From positions 1 through 64,000 of the forward strand of contig JAIBBU010000004.1 of assembly GCA_019694515.1 (NCBI GenBank): 64,000 nt of DNA. The letters are read 5' to 3'. The DNA is from Oligoflexia bacterium (GTDB taxonomy: Bacteria; Bdellovibrionota_C; UBA2361; JBGSMV01). This document shows, piece after piece, positions 9,655 to 17,174 of the stretch (position 1 is its first letter; each line of letters begins with the position of its first letter). Position numbers and translations under genes: made by a program. The notes under the pieces are model-generated. The model was not told the origin of the DNA, did not search any database, and saw only the letters and a program-made list of their open reading frames with translations.

Positions 9655-9942
9655 ATGAAATTCTGGTCAAATTCCGAGATTCCTGGCGCAAATTCCCATA
9701 TTCCGGAAAAGCGTCTCTTGGCTGCTGTGTTGCAGCGCGCCATCACTGACTTTTTGGGCGGTCAGGGCGAGCTGCGTGAGAGTGCTAAAGCTTGGTTGAT
9801 GGAAGAGGAATGCTCTGATGCTCCACTTACCTTTAGCTTCATTTGCGAGGCGTTGGATTTAGATCTGAGCGGTCTTAGAAAGGCCATTCTGATGCAGGCT
9901 GCCGCTGCCCCTCAACTTTTTGCCCAAGAAGCTGCGGTCTAA
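9655..9942 (+). CDS. Small conserved protein with HTH-like C-terminal half
   Basis: A 95-residue protein with EKRLLAAVLQRAITDFLGG near the N-terminus, an acidic middle (AWLMEEECSDAP) and the segment FSFICEALDLDLSGLRKAIL. The last looks like a helix-turn-helix in which a small helix leads to an EALxLD-type turn and a recognition-like helix. Proteins with the pattern RLLxAVL...AxxWL...FSFxxxCEALGLD..xLR occur in deltaproteobacteria-like genomes without known function; I recall this pattern but cannot search it. GAGG lies 7 nt before the ATG. A strong terminator follows 24 nt after the stop, and a roughly 500-nt structured leader precedes it. Confidence 0.8.
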   Translation: MKFWSNSEIPGANSHIPEKRLLAAVLQRAITDFLGGQGELRESAKAWLMEEECSDAPLTFSFICEALDLDLSGLRKAILMQAAAAPQLFAQEAAV

Positions 9943-9966
9943 GCGATTTAGATCCTGTTTCATCAC

Positions 9967-10009
9967 AAAAAGCCCGATGATCCTATTAGTAGTGATCATC
10001 GGGCTTTTT
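9967..10009 (+). terminator. Strong Rho-independent terminator
   Basis: AAAAAGCCCGATGATC (9967-9982) pairs perfectly with GATCATCGGGCTTTTT (9994-10009) around an 11-nt loop, giving a 16-bp stem ending in a T tract. Because the stem starts with A5 it can also terminate transcription arriving from the other strand. Confidence 0.95.
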
Positions 10010-10013
10010 GCTC

Positions 10014-10043
10014 TTTCACCTCAACGAAGCGCCGGGGTATAAT
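10014..10043 (+). promoter_or_regulatory. Sigma70-like promoter
   Basis: A consensus -10 TATAAT (10038-10043) stands 18 bp downstream of TTTCAC (10014-10019) and 18 bp upstream of the ATG at 10062. It lies directly after the terminator, so the 10062 gene starts a new transcript with a very short leader. Confidence 0.65.
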
Positions 10044-10061
10044 AGATTAAAGAGTGCAGTA

Positions 10062-10328
10062 ATGAATTCATCGGCATCCAAAGGAAACGATCCGGCGCGC
10101 TGGGAAAAACTACTGGCGTTTCTGGATGAGAAGCTCCAATTTGGGCTACTTGATCACCTATCCCGGATCACCTCCTACCATTTTGAAGCCGATGTCCTAT
10201 ACATCGAGCCGGGCAGCCCGCAGGATGGGGTGTATCTGGCTAAAGCCTCAACATTTCAACAACTCCAGTTAATGGCGCACGAAGCGCTACGAATCGACTC
10301 CGTCAAGCTCAAGAGCACAACCCCTTAG
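10062..10328 (+). CDS. Small protein resembling the gamma/tau C-terminal or DnaA N-terminal domain
   Basis: I start this at the ATG at 10062 because the longer frame would begin inside the terminator and the -10 box lies within it. The 88-residue product (WEKLLAFLDEKLQFGLLDHLSRITSYHFEADVLYIEP... followed by helices ending LRIDSVKLK) has the alpha-beta-beta-alpha order shared by the C-terminal region of DNA polymerase III gamma/tau subunits and the DnaA N-terminal domain. As a free-standing protein its role is unknown; a protein-binding module is the best guess. It precedes thrS by 122 nt. Confidence 0.65.
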   Translation: MNSSASKGNDPARWEKLLAFLDEKLQFGLLDHLSRITSYHFEADVLYIEPGSPQDGVYLAKASTFQQLQLMAHEALRIDSVKLKSTTP

Positions 10329-10450
10329 GGGGAAAACCGACTTTTTACCCATATTTTATTGAAGCTGCCCCGCCCCCTCCGCGGCTGACTGGGAAATCTT
10401 CCAGCTACCCGCTATAACTGATATGCATTAGCTCTTACGGAACCTTAGTT

Positions 10451-12250
10451 ATGGAACAAAAACCGCACGCAGAAGACCAGCTATACAAGATTCGACATTC
10501 ACTGGCACATGTCATGGCACAAGCTGTCTTGGAAATTCGCCCCAAAGCCAAGCTCGCTTTTGGTCCCCCGGTCGACAATGGCTGTTATTACGATTTTCTG
10601 TTCGATACTCCACTGAGCACCGAAGATTTCCCTGCCCTAGAGAAAAAAATGCGGCAGATCATCGCTGCCAAGCAGGAATTTCAGGGGCGCAGTTTACCCG
10701 CCCGCGAAGCAATCGAGTACCTAAGCAAGCGCGGTGAAAATTTTAAGGTCGAGTATTGCGAAGAATTGGCTGCTGGTGGCGAAAAGGAGATTGGATTTTA
10801 TCAGAATGGCCCCTTCGACGATATGTGCGCTGGGCCACACCTCAAACACACCGGAGAGATCCCCCCGGATTGTTTCAAGCTGGATACTTTGGCAGGCGCG
10901 TACTGGCGCGGCAGCGAGAAAAACCCACAACTAACCAGGCTCTACTGCCTGGCCTTTAATAATCGCAAGGAACTCGATCAATATTTAGAGCTGCGGAAAC
11001 TGGCACAGGAACGCGACCATCGCAAACTCGGCAAAGAACTGGAGCTGTTTATCATCTCAGAACAGGTCGGCCCGGGACTTCCACTTTGGATGCCAAATGG
11101 CACGATCCTACGGGAGGAGCTGGAGAATCTGGCCAAAGAGACCGAATCGCGGCACGGCTATCAGCGCGTGGCAACGCCCCACTTGGCCAAGGAAGAGCTG
11201 TATTATCTCTCCGGTCATCTTCCTTACTACAAAGACACAATGTTCCCGCCGATGCAGCTCGAGGGTGAGTCAAATTATTATCTGAAGGCGATGAACTGCC
11301 CGCACCATCACATGATCTATCGACATCGCCCGCGTAGCTATCGCGAATTGCCGCTGCGGCTGGCTGAATACGGCACGGTATACCGCTATGAAGCTTCAGG
11401 TACCCTCGGTGGTTTGTTGCGGGTGCGCTCCTTGGCCATGAATGATGCGCACATCTACTGCACTATCGATCAACTCAAGCGGGAATTGATCGATACCTTC
11501 CAGATGACACTGCAGTATTACAAGATGTTCCGTTTTGAGAACGTCAAAGTTCGGGTCTCAACGCATGATCCCGCAAACAAAGAGAAGTTCGTCGACAACC
11601 CCGAACTCTGGGCGTTTTCGGAGAAGGTGGTGGAGGAGGTTGCGAAGGAGGTCGGCGCTGATTACTTTATCGGTGCAGGCGAAGCTGCCTTTTACGGACC
11701 AAAGATTGATTTTCAAGCATCGACGATGCTTGGACGCGAGGAGTCAATCAGCACCACACAACTAGATTTCGCGGGCCCCCTGCGCTTTGATCTTGAATAC
11801 ATTGGGGAGGATGGCAAATCGCACCGACCCTACATTGTGCATCGCGCACCCCTCGGGACACATGAACGTTTCATGGCGTTTCTAATTGAGCATTTTGGCG
11901 GCGCATTTCCCACCTGGATGGCCCCGGTGCAAGTTTGCATCGTGCCGGTGTCAGAAGAGGTCATGCCATATTGTCGAGAATTGGAAACGCTCCTGCGCCA
12001 AGATCTGGTGCGAGTTGAAGTTGACACCTCTAGTAACTCCTTCAATAAGAAGATCCGCGAGGCGGTAACCCGTAAGATTCCTAACATCGCCGTAATTGGA
12101 GGCAAGGAAGCCGCATCCCGCAATGTTTCGCTTCGGCGCTACTGCGTGAAAGAACAGATTCAGCTCAGCCTGGAAGCTTTTACAGAGCGCTTGAAGTTGC
12201 TGCGTTCGAAACGCCTGATGGATAACTTCCCGGATATTGAGGTAGCGTAG
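10451..12250 (+). CDS. thrS: Threonyl-tRNA synthetase lacking the TGS domain
   Basis: A 599-residue class II synthetase charging tRNA-Thr. The editing domain is intact: His16 and His20 in HSLAH, with Cys126 and His130 in CAGPH. The catalytic core has the zinc cysteine in KAMNCPHHH (Cys283), motif 2 in YEASGTLGGLLRVRSLAMNDAHIYC and motif 3 in HRAPLGTHERFMAFLIEHFGGAFPTW. The anticodon-binding domain follows (VQVCIVPVSEEV to the C-terminus). The usual N-terminal TGS domain of about 60 residues is missing, and the 122 nt upstream have no room for it. The stop overlaps the yacG start by one base. Confidence 0.97.
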   Translation: MEQKPHAEDQLYKIRHSLAHVMAQAVLEIRPKAKLAFGPPVDNGCYYDFLFDTPLSTEDFPALEKKMRQIIAAKQEFQGRSLPAREAIEYLSKRGENFKVEYCEELAAGGEKEIGFYQNGPFDDMCAGPHLKHTGEIPPDCFKLDTLAGAYWRGSEKNPQLTRLYCLAFNNRKELDQYLELRKLAQERDHRKLGKELELFIISEQVGPGLPLWMPNGTILREELENLAKETESRHGYQRVATPHLAKEELYYLSGHLPYYKDTMFPPMQLEGESNYYLKAMNCPHHHMIYRHRPRSYRELPLRLAEYGTVYRYEASGTLGGLLRVRSLAMNDAHIYCTIDQLKRELIDTFQMTLQYYKMFRFENVKVRVSTHDPANKEKFVDNPELWAFSEKVVEEVAKEVGADYFIGAGEAAFYGPKIDFQASTMLGREESISTTQLDFAGPLRFDLEYIGEDGKSHRPYIVHRAPLGTHERFMAFLIEHFGGAFPTWMAPVQVCIVPVSEEVMPYCRELETLLRQDLVRVEVDTSSNSFNKKIREAVTRKIPNIAVIGGKEAASRNVSLRRYCVKEQIQLSLEAFTERLKLLRSKRLMDNFPDIEVA

Positions 12251-12444
12251 TGCCGGAACAGCGCCCCTGCCCAAAATGTGGAGCTCCTGTTGATGCTGGC
12301 GCAACACGCTTCCCATTCTGCTCATCACGTTGCCAGCTGCTGGACTTGGGAGCATGGGTCACGGAACGTTATCGGGTGCCCGACCACGAAAACAAAGTCG
12401 AGGAAACTGCTAGCCAAGGCGGGGATGAAGACGATCAGACTTAA
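12250..12444 (+). CDS. yacG: DNA gyrase inhibitor YacG-type zinc protein
   Basis: The 64-residue protein has CPKCG...PFCSSRCQLLDLGAWVTERYRVP, the full YacG signature with four zinc cysteines and the DLGxW motif, followed by an acidic tail. E. coli YacG binds GyrB and inhibits gyrase. The start is GTG, whose G is the last base of the thrS TAG stop, so translation is probably coupled to thrS. Confidence 0.93.
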   Translation: MPEQRPCPKCGAPVDAGATRFPFCSSRCQLLDLGAWVTERYRVPDHENKVEETASQGGDEDDQT

Positions 12445-12503
12445 GCACTCAGATTGTGAAGGTTAGATTAATCGAGAAGTACGCATGCAGGAGTTTGCGG
12501 CTT

Positions 12504-13136
12504 TCACCCAAGATCGGTGCCAGATCCTAGCGCCTCGTACTCGGCTAAAACTGCGTCGAACTCTTCGGGCAAGTTGCCTCCAAGGCGTGCTCTAAAGACC
12601 TCGCCGTAACGCTTGTACCAATCCAAATAGTCGCTGAAGCTGTGATCCATCAGATCTTCGACACGGAAACCAAGCTTCAACCAGCGTATCGTACTTTGCA
12701 TATTATCAAGTTGATCAGCACAGCCGATTGCGAGCGCTTCCGGGGACGCGGCCTGCCATTTGGCGAGCAGCTCGTAACGACGCTCCAACCACGGCCGACT
12801 TGTGTCATCAAATGAAACATTGCGCACCAACTCAGCTACCTCGGCGCCAAACTCATCTTTGATTCGCTCTAGGTCCCAGTCATCCAAATCTTCCGTGTGA
12901 TCGTGGAGGTAGGCCGCCGCTATCACAGCATCCGAGTATCCGAGCGAGCGCAGTGTGGCCGCCACCCGTTCCAGGTGTGCGAAATAAGGTTCGGGGATGA
13001 AGTCTGAATTACGGGGAACCTTGCGAGTTACACCCGCAAAGCATGTGATCGCACTTTCGCGCGCACGCTGCACCAAGGGCGAATTCTCAGGCCACAACGG
13101 ATCCGCAATAGTCCCATGGTGAATTTGCTGCGTCAT
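12504..13136 (-). CDS. HD-domain phosphohydrolase, MESH1/SpoT hydrolase-like
   Basis: The 210-residue protein carries an HD domain: His54 in the leading helix, His78-Asp79 in AAAYLHDHTEDLDDW, with Glu82-Asp83 following, then FGAEVAELVRNVS and a later Asp in IGCADQLDNMQ. This arrangement is that of the ppGpp hydrolase half of SpoT and of small MESH1-type hydrolases. No synthetase domain is present. It probably cleaves a nucleotide phosphate or pyrophosphate; ppGpp is possible but unproven. It converges on yacG, with 59 nt between them. Confidence 0.85.
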   Translation of the reverse strand: MTQQIHHGTIADPLWPENSPLVQRARESAITCFAGVTRKVPRNSDFIPEPYFAHLERVAATLRSLGYSDAVIAAAYLHDHTEDLDDWDLERIKDEFGAEVAELVRNVSFDDTSRPWLERRYELLAKWQAASPEALAIGCADQLDNMQSTIRWLKLGFRVEDLMDHSFSDYLDWYKRYGEVFRARLGGNLPEEFDAVLAEYEALGSGTDLG

Positions 13137-13310
13137 AATGGGCCTTTATTGTACCCTGCCCGCATTTATCAATCAAAGAACCCAAGGTCACAACGGACTG
13201 CGACCTATGTCACGATCTATGGTCCAGCTGCCAGATTGTAAGGGGAACATGCTTAGGCAGCAAATTTCTTGGACTTCCTGCGGGCTAAAACTGCGCTATT
13301 ATCCTGCGAT

Positions 13311-14198
13311 ATGGATATCCTACCCCAACTGCTAATAAATGCCCTGATTACGGGCAGTATCTACGCCCTGGCCAGCGCGGGACTGGCGCTTTGCTATGGG
13401 GTCCTGCGTATCCTTAATTTCGCCCATGGGCATTTGATGATGACCGGGGTCTATCTCTTTTATCTGTTCTCGGTCACACTCGGCTTGGCCCTGCTCCCGG
13501 CCGCGCTATCCACGGCATTGGCCGTAGCAGCGGTGGGAGCCGTCAGCTTCACAGTTTTTGTTCGTCCCTTCACCCGTCACAATCCCGTTCTGCCGCTAGT
13601 GACCACGCTCGCGCTCTCAACTGTGCTGGAAAGCAGTGTCGCGATGGCTTTCGGAGTGAACGTCAAGTCACTCAATACCGAAATGGTAAGTAGCTTGGAG
13701 ATCTACGGAATCTTCATAACACCACTTCAGATCGGGATCATAATCAGCGCCCTTCTGCTGCTGGGCCTAACTGGGCTGGTGATCCACTTTACCCCGGCAG
13801 GCCGAACGCTGCGCGCTCTAGCCGAGAATGAAGAAGCTGCACAGAGTCTCGGCATCGGGAGCGACCGTATCCGCTTTTTGGTATTTCTAATTTCAGCTCT
13901 GATGGCCGCTTATGCGGGGATCATGCTGGGCTACGAAACTAATTTGCAGCCTACGATGGGAAACTCCTACACCATCAAAGCATTTGCGGCGATGGTTCTG
14001 GGAGGGCTCGGAAATATTTGGGGCACCGTCGCCGGGGCATATCTGCTGGGATTGGTGGAAAACCTGAGTATCGGGTTGGACTTCGGTGGCTACAGTCTCC
14101 CGGCCGGATATCGCGATGCCTTCGCCTTTATGGCCATTCTTTTAATGCTGTTAGTACGGCCTTCGGGATTGTTTAGACGAGCTGCGCGGAGACTGTAA
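13311..14198 (+). CDS. livH: Branched-chain amino acid ABC permease, LivH type
   Basis: A 295-residue integral membrane protein with about eight hydrophobic segments. The start MDILPQLLINALITGSIYALASAGLALCYGVLRILNFAHG is typical of LivH, as is FAAMVLGGLGNIWGTVAGAYLLGLVE near the C-terminus. I use the ATG at 13311; the TTG at 13269 would add an unusual polar extension. It forms the membrane channel with LivM. The stop is one base from the livM start. Confidence 0.93.
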   Translation: MDILPQLLINALITGSIYALASAGLALCYGVLRILNFAHGHLMMTGVYLFYLFSVTLGLALLPAALSTALAVAAVGAVSFTVFVRPFTRHNPVLPLVTTLALSTVLESSVAMAFGVNVKSLNTEMVSSLEIYGIFITPLQIGIIISALLLLGLTGLVIHFTPAGRTLRALAENEEAAQSLGIGSDRIRFLVFLISALMAAYAGIMLGYETNLQPTMGNSYTIKAFAAMVLGGLGNIWGTVAGAYLLGLVENLSIGLDFGGYSLPAGYRDAFAFMAILLMLLVRPSGLFRRAARRL

Positions 14199-14199
14199 A

Positions 14200-15105
14200 G
14201 TGAGTTTTCTCCAGGCACTGCTGACTAACGAATACTACATTCACCTGGTTATATTGATCTGTATTTATGCGCTGCTGGCGCAGTCTTTCAATCTAACATT
14301 TGGTCTCGGAAAATCATTCAACCTAGCCCATATCGCATCATATGCGATCGGTGCCTACACCACTGCGATCCTTGCGGTCGATCAAAGTCGCTCGCCTCTT
14401 CCCTGTATGTTTTGGAGCCTCGTGTTAAGCGGGGTTTTTGCCCTGACCATTGCCATAATTGCGATCCGGTTGAGCGAGGATTATTTCGCTATCGGCACCT
14501 TGGCATTTTCGGCGCTAATTACGGCACTCCTAGTCAACTGGAAATCTTTGACGCGCGGAGTGTTGGGAATCCCAGGGATTCCTCGCCCTGAATTCAGCTT
14601 CTTTGAGTCACAAACCTTTTATGACAATTTTAACTTCCTGGGATTAGCCGCGACGGTCTTGATCGTTGTGGAGCTTTTGCTGCTCGGTATCTTTAGCAGC
14701 CCCTATGCCCGTGCCCTGCGCGCGCAAGCCGAGTTCGAGCAGGGAGCACTGGCCATCGGACATAACGCCCGCGTTTTACGTACCATCAGTTTTGTACTGG
14801 CTTCGGCGATCGCGGGATTGGCTGGTTCACTTTTTGCCTATTATATTAACTACATTGACCCGTCCTCTTTTTCTTTGACCGAAATGGTTTTCATCATCAC
14901 GATTGTAGTGTTGGGTCGCCCCGGATCTTTTTGGGGCGTCAATGGCGCTGCTGCATTTTTAGTCTTGCTGCCAGAACCACTGCGGCAGTTTGATTTACCT
15001 CCCAGCATTCTAGGGCCGATGCGGCAGCTGATTTACGCCTTAATTCTTTTCGGCGTGGTGTTTTTGAATCGTAACAAATTATGGCCGAGGTTGCGGAGAA
15101 TTTAG
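14200..15105 (+). CDS. livM: Branched-chain amino acid ABC permease, LivM type
   Basis: A 301-residue permease with the LivM motifs SFNLTFGLGKSFNLAHIASYAIGAYTTAIL near the N-terminus and the cytoplasmic coupling-loop region RALRAQAEFEQGALAIGHNARVLRTISFVLASAIAGLAGSLFAYY. It pairs with LivH in the inner membrane. The start is GTG, one base after livH. livG follows after 9 nt. Confidence 0.93.
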   Translation: MSFLQALLTNEYYIHLVILICIYALLAQSFNLTFGLGKSFNLAHIASYAIGAYTTAILAVDQSRSPLPCMFWSLVLSGVFALTIAIIAIRLSEDYFAIGTLAFSALITALLVNWKSLTRGVLGIPGIPRPEFSFFESQTFYDNFNFLGLAATVLIVVELLLLGIFSSPYARALRAQAEFEQGALAIGHNARVLRTISFVLASAIAGLAGSLFAYYINYIDPSSFSLTEMVFIITIVVLGRPGSFWGVNGAAAFLVLLPEPLRQFDLPPSILGPMRQLIYALILFGVVFLNRNKLWPRLRRI

Positions 15106-15114
15106 AGTAAAGCT

Positions 15115-15879
15115 ATGAACCCCACCTTTCTGCAGATTAGCGATCTAGAATTCAGCATCGGAGAAGCGTCAATTCTCAATGGCATCAGCTGCCAGGTGCC
15201 ACGAGGGGAGACCGTCGGAATAATCGGACCGAACGGCAGCGGCAAGACGACCCTATTTAATTGCATCAGCGGCTTCAACTTGCCCTCCCGCGGACGGATT
15301 ATCTTCGATGCTACAGACATCACAGCGGTAAGTCCGCACACCCGCGCTCTTCACGGACTAGGACGTGTGTTTCAAAACAGCGGCGTCTTTAGAGAGCTCA
15401 GCGTAGAGGAAAACATGCTGACGGCTTTGGAAAGCCGCGATTCACTGATTCGTAAATTCTTCCCCGCGCGGTCTCATCGTGCGCAACGCCGCCAGTTGGC
15501 GCGAGAGTTTCTGAGCGAAATAAATCTCGACGCCAAGAGCTCGCATAAGGCGGGCAGCCTTTCCGGCGGGCAGCTGAGATTGTTGGAAATCGTACGCACC
15601 TTGGCTTTCGGCGCAGAAGTTTTCTTGTTGGATGAACCAACCGCTGGTGTATCGCCACGTATGAAGGAGGACGTTGCTGGTTTGATTGCCAAGCTGCAGC
15701 AGCGTGGCAAGACAATTCTTGTAATTGAACATGATATTAATTTCATTCAAAAATTCTGTCAGCGCATCCTTGTTCTGGATGGCGGCCGCGTTGTAATGGA
15801 CGGTCCCCCCGATACCGTCAGATCGGACCGCAGACTGCAGGAGATATATTTTGGCAACAAGACCCAGAGTGAAAGCTGA
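15115..15879 (+). CDS. livG: Branched-chain amino acid ABC ATPase, LivG type
   Basis: A 254-residue ABC ATPase with Walker A GPNGSGKTT (38-46), ABC signature LSGGQLRLLE (149-158) and Walker B VFLLDEPTAGVSP. The C-terminal end (LVLDGGRVVMDGPPDTVRSDRRLQEIYFG) is the LivG-type extension. It energises LivHM. Transporters of this family normally have a second ATPase, LivF; none follows here, as the next gene is proC, which overlaps the livG end by 29 nt. Confidence 0.93.
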   Translation: MNPTFLQISDLEFSIGEASILNGISCQVPRGETVGIIGPNGSGKTTLFNCISGFNLPSRGRIIFDATDITAVSPHTRALHGLGRVFQNSGVFRELSVEENMLTALESRDSLIRKFFPARSHRAQRRQLAREFLSEINLDAKSSHKAGSLSGGQLRLLEIVRTLAFGAEVFLLDEPTAGVSPRMKEDVAGLIAKLQQRGKTILVIEHDINFIQKFCQRILVLDGGRVVMDGPPDTVRSDRRLQEIYFGNKTQSES

Positions 15880-16690
15880 GACAAATAGGACTGTCGCAAT
15901 TATCGGTTGCGGTAATTTGGGGGGATGTCTGGCGCGCCTGCTGGTGAGCTCGGGAATTTGCGATAAAAGCACGCTAACCTTGGTCGAGCATTCGGAGTCA
16001 CGACGTTCGGCGCTGCACGCGGAACTTGGCATTCCTGCGACCTCCGAGTTGCCAGCCACCCTGAAAGCGTCTGTTATTCTGATATGCGTCAAGCCGCAGG
16101 ATTTCTCGGCGCTGGCCCCAGTCCTTAGGGCTTTGCTCCGGCCCGATCAGATTGTGGTGTCAATGATGGCCGGCATCCCAATTCAAAAACTGACGGCAGA
16201 GCTGAATCAGCACGGCAAAATCGTCCGCACTATGCCTAATCTTGGAAGCCGCATCGGCGCCTCGGCTACCGTAGTCAAGTTCGGATGTAATCTTCCAAAA
16301 GCTGAGCTGCAGCATGTGAAGCAGATCATCGAATCCCTGGGCACGGCGCTGAGCGTTGAAGACGAGAGGCTGATTGATGCCGCGACCGCTTTCTCCGGAA
16401 GCGGTCCGGGCTTTATCTATTATGCCCTCGAGAAATTAATTGAGATCGGCACGTCACTTGGATTTAGCCCTGCGGAGGCTGAAACGTTGACCCAACAGAC
16501 TTTTTTCGGCTCACTGAAACTCTGGATCGATTCCCAATTGCCTCTCAGTGAATTGCGCGCGCAGGTGACCTCAAAGCAAGGCACAACGGCGGCAGGAATC
16601 GCCGTTTTTGAGCGCGAAAAACTAGCGGCGATCCTGAGAGAAGGGATTGAAGCGGCCCGGCGACGCGCGGAGGAGTTAGGTCGATTATAA
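15851..16690 (+). CDS. proC: Pyrroline-5-carboxylate reductase
   Basis: The product reduces 1-pyrroline-5-carboxylate to proline with NAD(P)H. The Rossmann motif VAIIGCGNLGGCLAR is near the N-terminus. CVKPQ, the MPN motif (VRTMPNLGSRIGA), FSGSGPGFIYY and QVTSKQGTTAAGI correspond to the conserved VKP, MPN, SGSGP and TSPGGTT blocks. I keep the TTG start at 15851 because AGGAG lies 7 nt upstream; a GTG at 15869 is the alternative. The overlap with livG couples proline synthesis with amino acid uptake genes. Confidence 0.93.
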   Translation: MATRPRVKAETNRTVAIIGCGNLGGCLARLLVSSGICDKSTLTLVEHSESRRSALHAELGIPATSELPATLKASVILICVKPQDFSALAPVLRALLRPDQIVVSMMAGIPIQKLTAELNQHGKIVRTMPNLGSRIGASATVVKFGCNLPKAELQHVKQIIESLGTALSVEDERLIDAATAFSGSGPGFIYYALEKLIEIGTSLGFSPAEAETLTQQTFFGSLKLWIDSQLPLSELRAQVTSKQGTTAAGIAVFEREKLAAILREGIEAARRRAEELGRL

Positions 16691-16813
16691 TTTTCCTAAA
16701 GAGTGGTTTTGTTGCCGCGGATGAAACCTAACTAATCGTTTTGACTGCATATATTAATTGGGCACTGAACAACTAGGATGCTATGCCAAACTATCAACCT
16801 ACAAACCGAGCGC

Positions 16814-16870
16814 TTGACAGGTATAGCCAATCAAACGTAACCTATTAATATCAGAATAACTTGATAGGTT
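16814..16870 (+). promoter_or_regulatory. feo promoter with inverted repeat
   Basis: A consensus -35 TTGACA (16814-16819) is followed after 18 bp by a poor -10 (TAACCT, 16838-16843). An inverted repeat AACCTAT (16839-16845) and ATAGGTT (16864-16870), with an 18-bp gap, overlaps the -10 and ends 8 bp before feoA. It does not match the Fur or DtxR consensus well. An iron-responsive regulator is plausible from context only. Confidence 0.45.
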
Positions 16871-16878
16871 CCTGAAGA

Positions 16879-17154
16879 ATGTCCCCCACTCACAAGGAAA
16901 GAACTACTCTCGGCAGCATTAAAGCCGGGAGCGTAGTTGAAGTAATGTCGGTCTCGACCGTCAATCGCCGGCTTTGCAATAAATTGCTTACGATGGGCAT
17001 CGTCGCGGGTACCATCATCGACGTTCTAAGTGTGGCGCCCCTTGGTGACCCGATTAAGATCAAAGCAAAGGGATATCATTTATCACTTCGCATCGCTGAA
17101 GCAGAACATGTCCACGTTCGCCCGGTCGCTCAGCCTGAACATCGAGCGGCTTAG
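16879..17154 (+). CDS. feoA: Ferrous iron transport protein FeoA
   Basis: A 91-residue SH3-like FeoA protein: LGSIKAGSVVEVMSV, LCNKLLTMGIVAGTIIDVLSVAPLGDPIKIKAKGYHLSLRIAEAEHVHV is the family pattern. FeoA is a cytosolic partner of the FeoB iron permease. A basic N-terminal extension of about ten residues is present. feoB starts 20 nt downstream. The ribosome-binding site is poor (TGAAGA). Confidence 0.93.
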   Translation: MSPTHKERTTLGSIKAGSVVEVMSVSTVNRRLCNKLLTMGIVAGTIIDVLSVAPLGDPIKIKAKGYHLSLRIAEAEHVHVRPVAQPEHRAA

Positions 17155-17174
17155 ACTTACCACGGCAGCTCTTT

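Noticed and set aside
9266..9691. 141-codon minus-strand frame across the hairpin-rich region
   Set aside because: Composition is Lys/Ala/Ser-rich without protein-like pattern, it overlaps the start of the well-supported 9655 gene, and the DNA shows RNA-like stems on the plus strand.
15442..16092. 216-codon minus-strand frame
   Set aside because: It lies antisense to livG and proC, both of which have complete family motifs.
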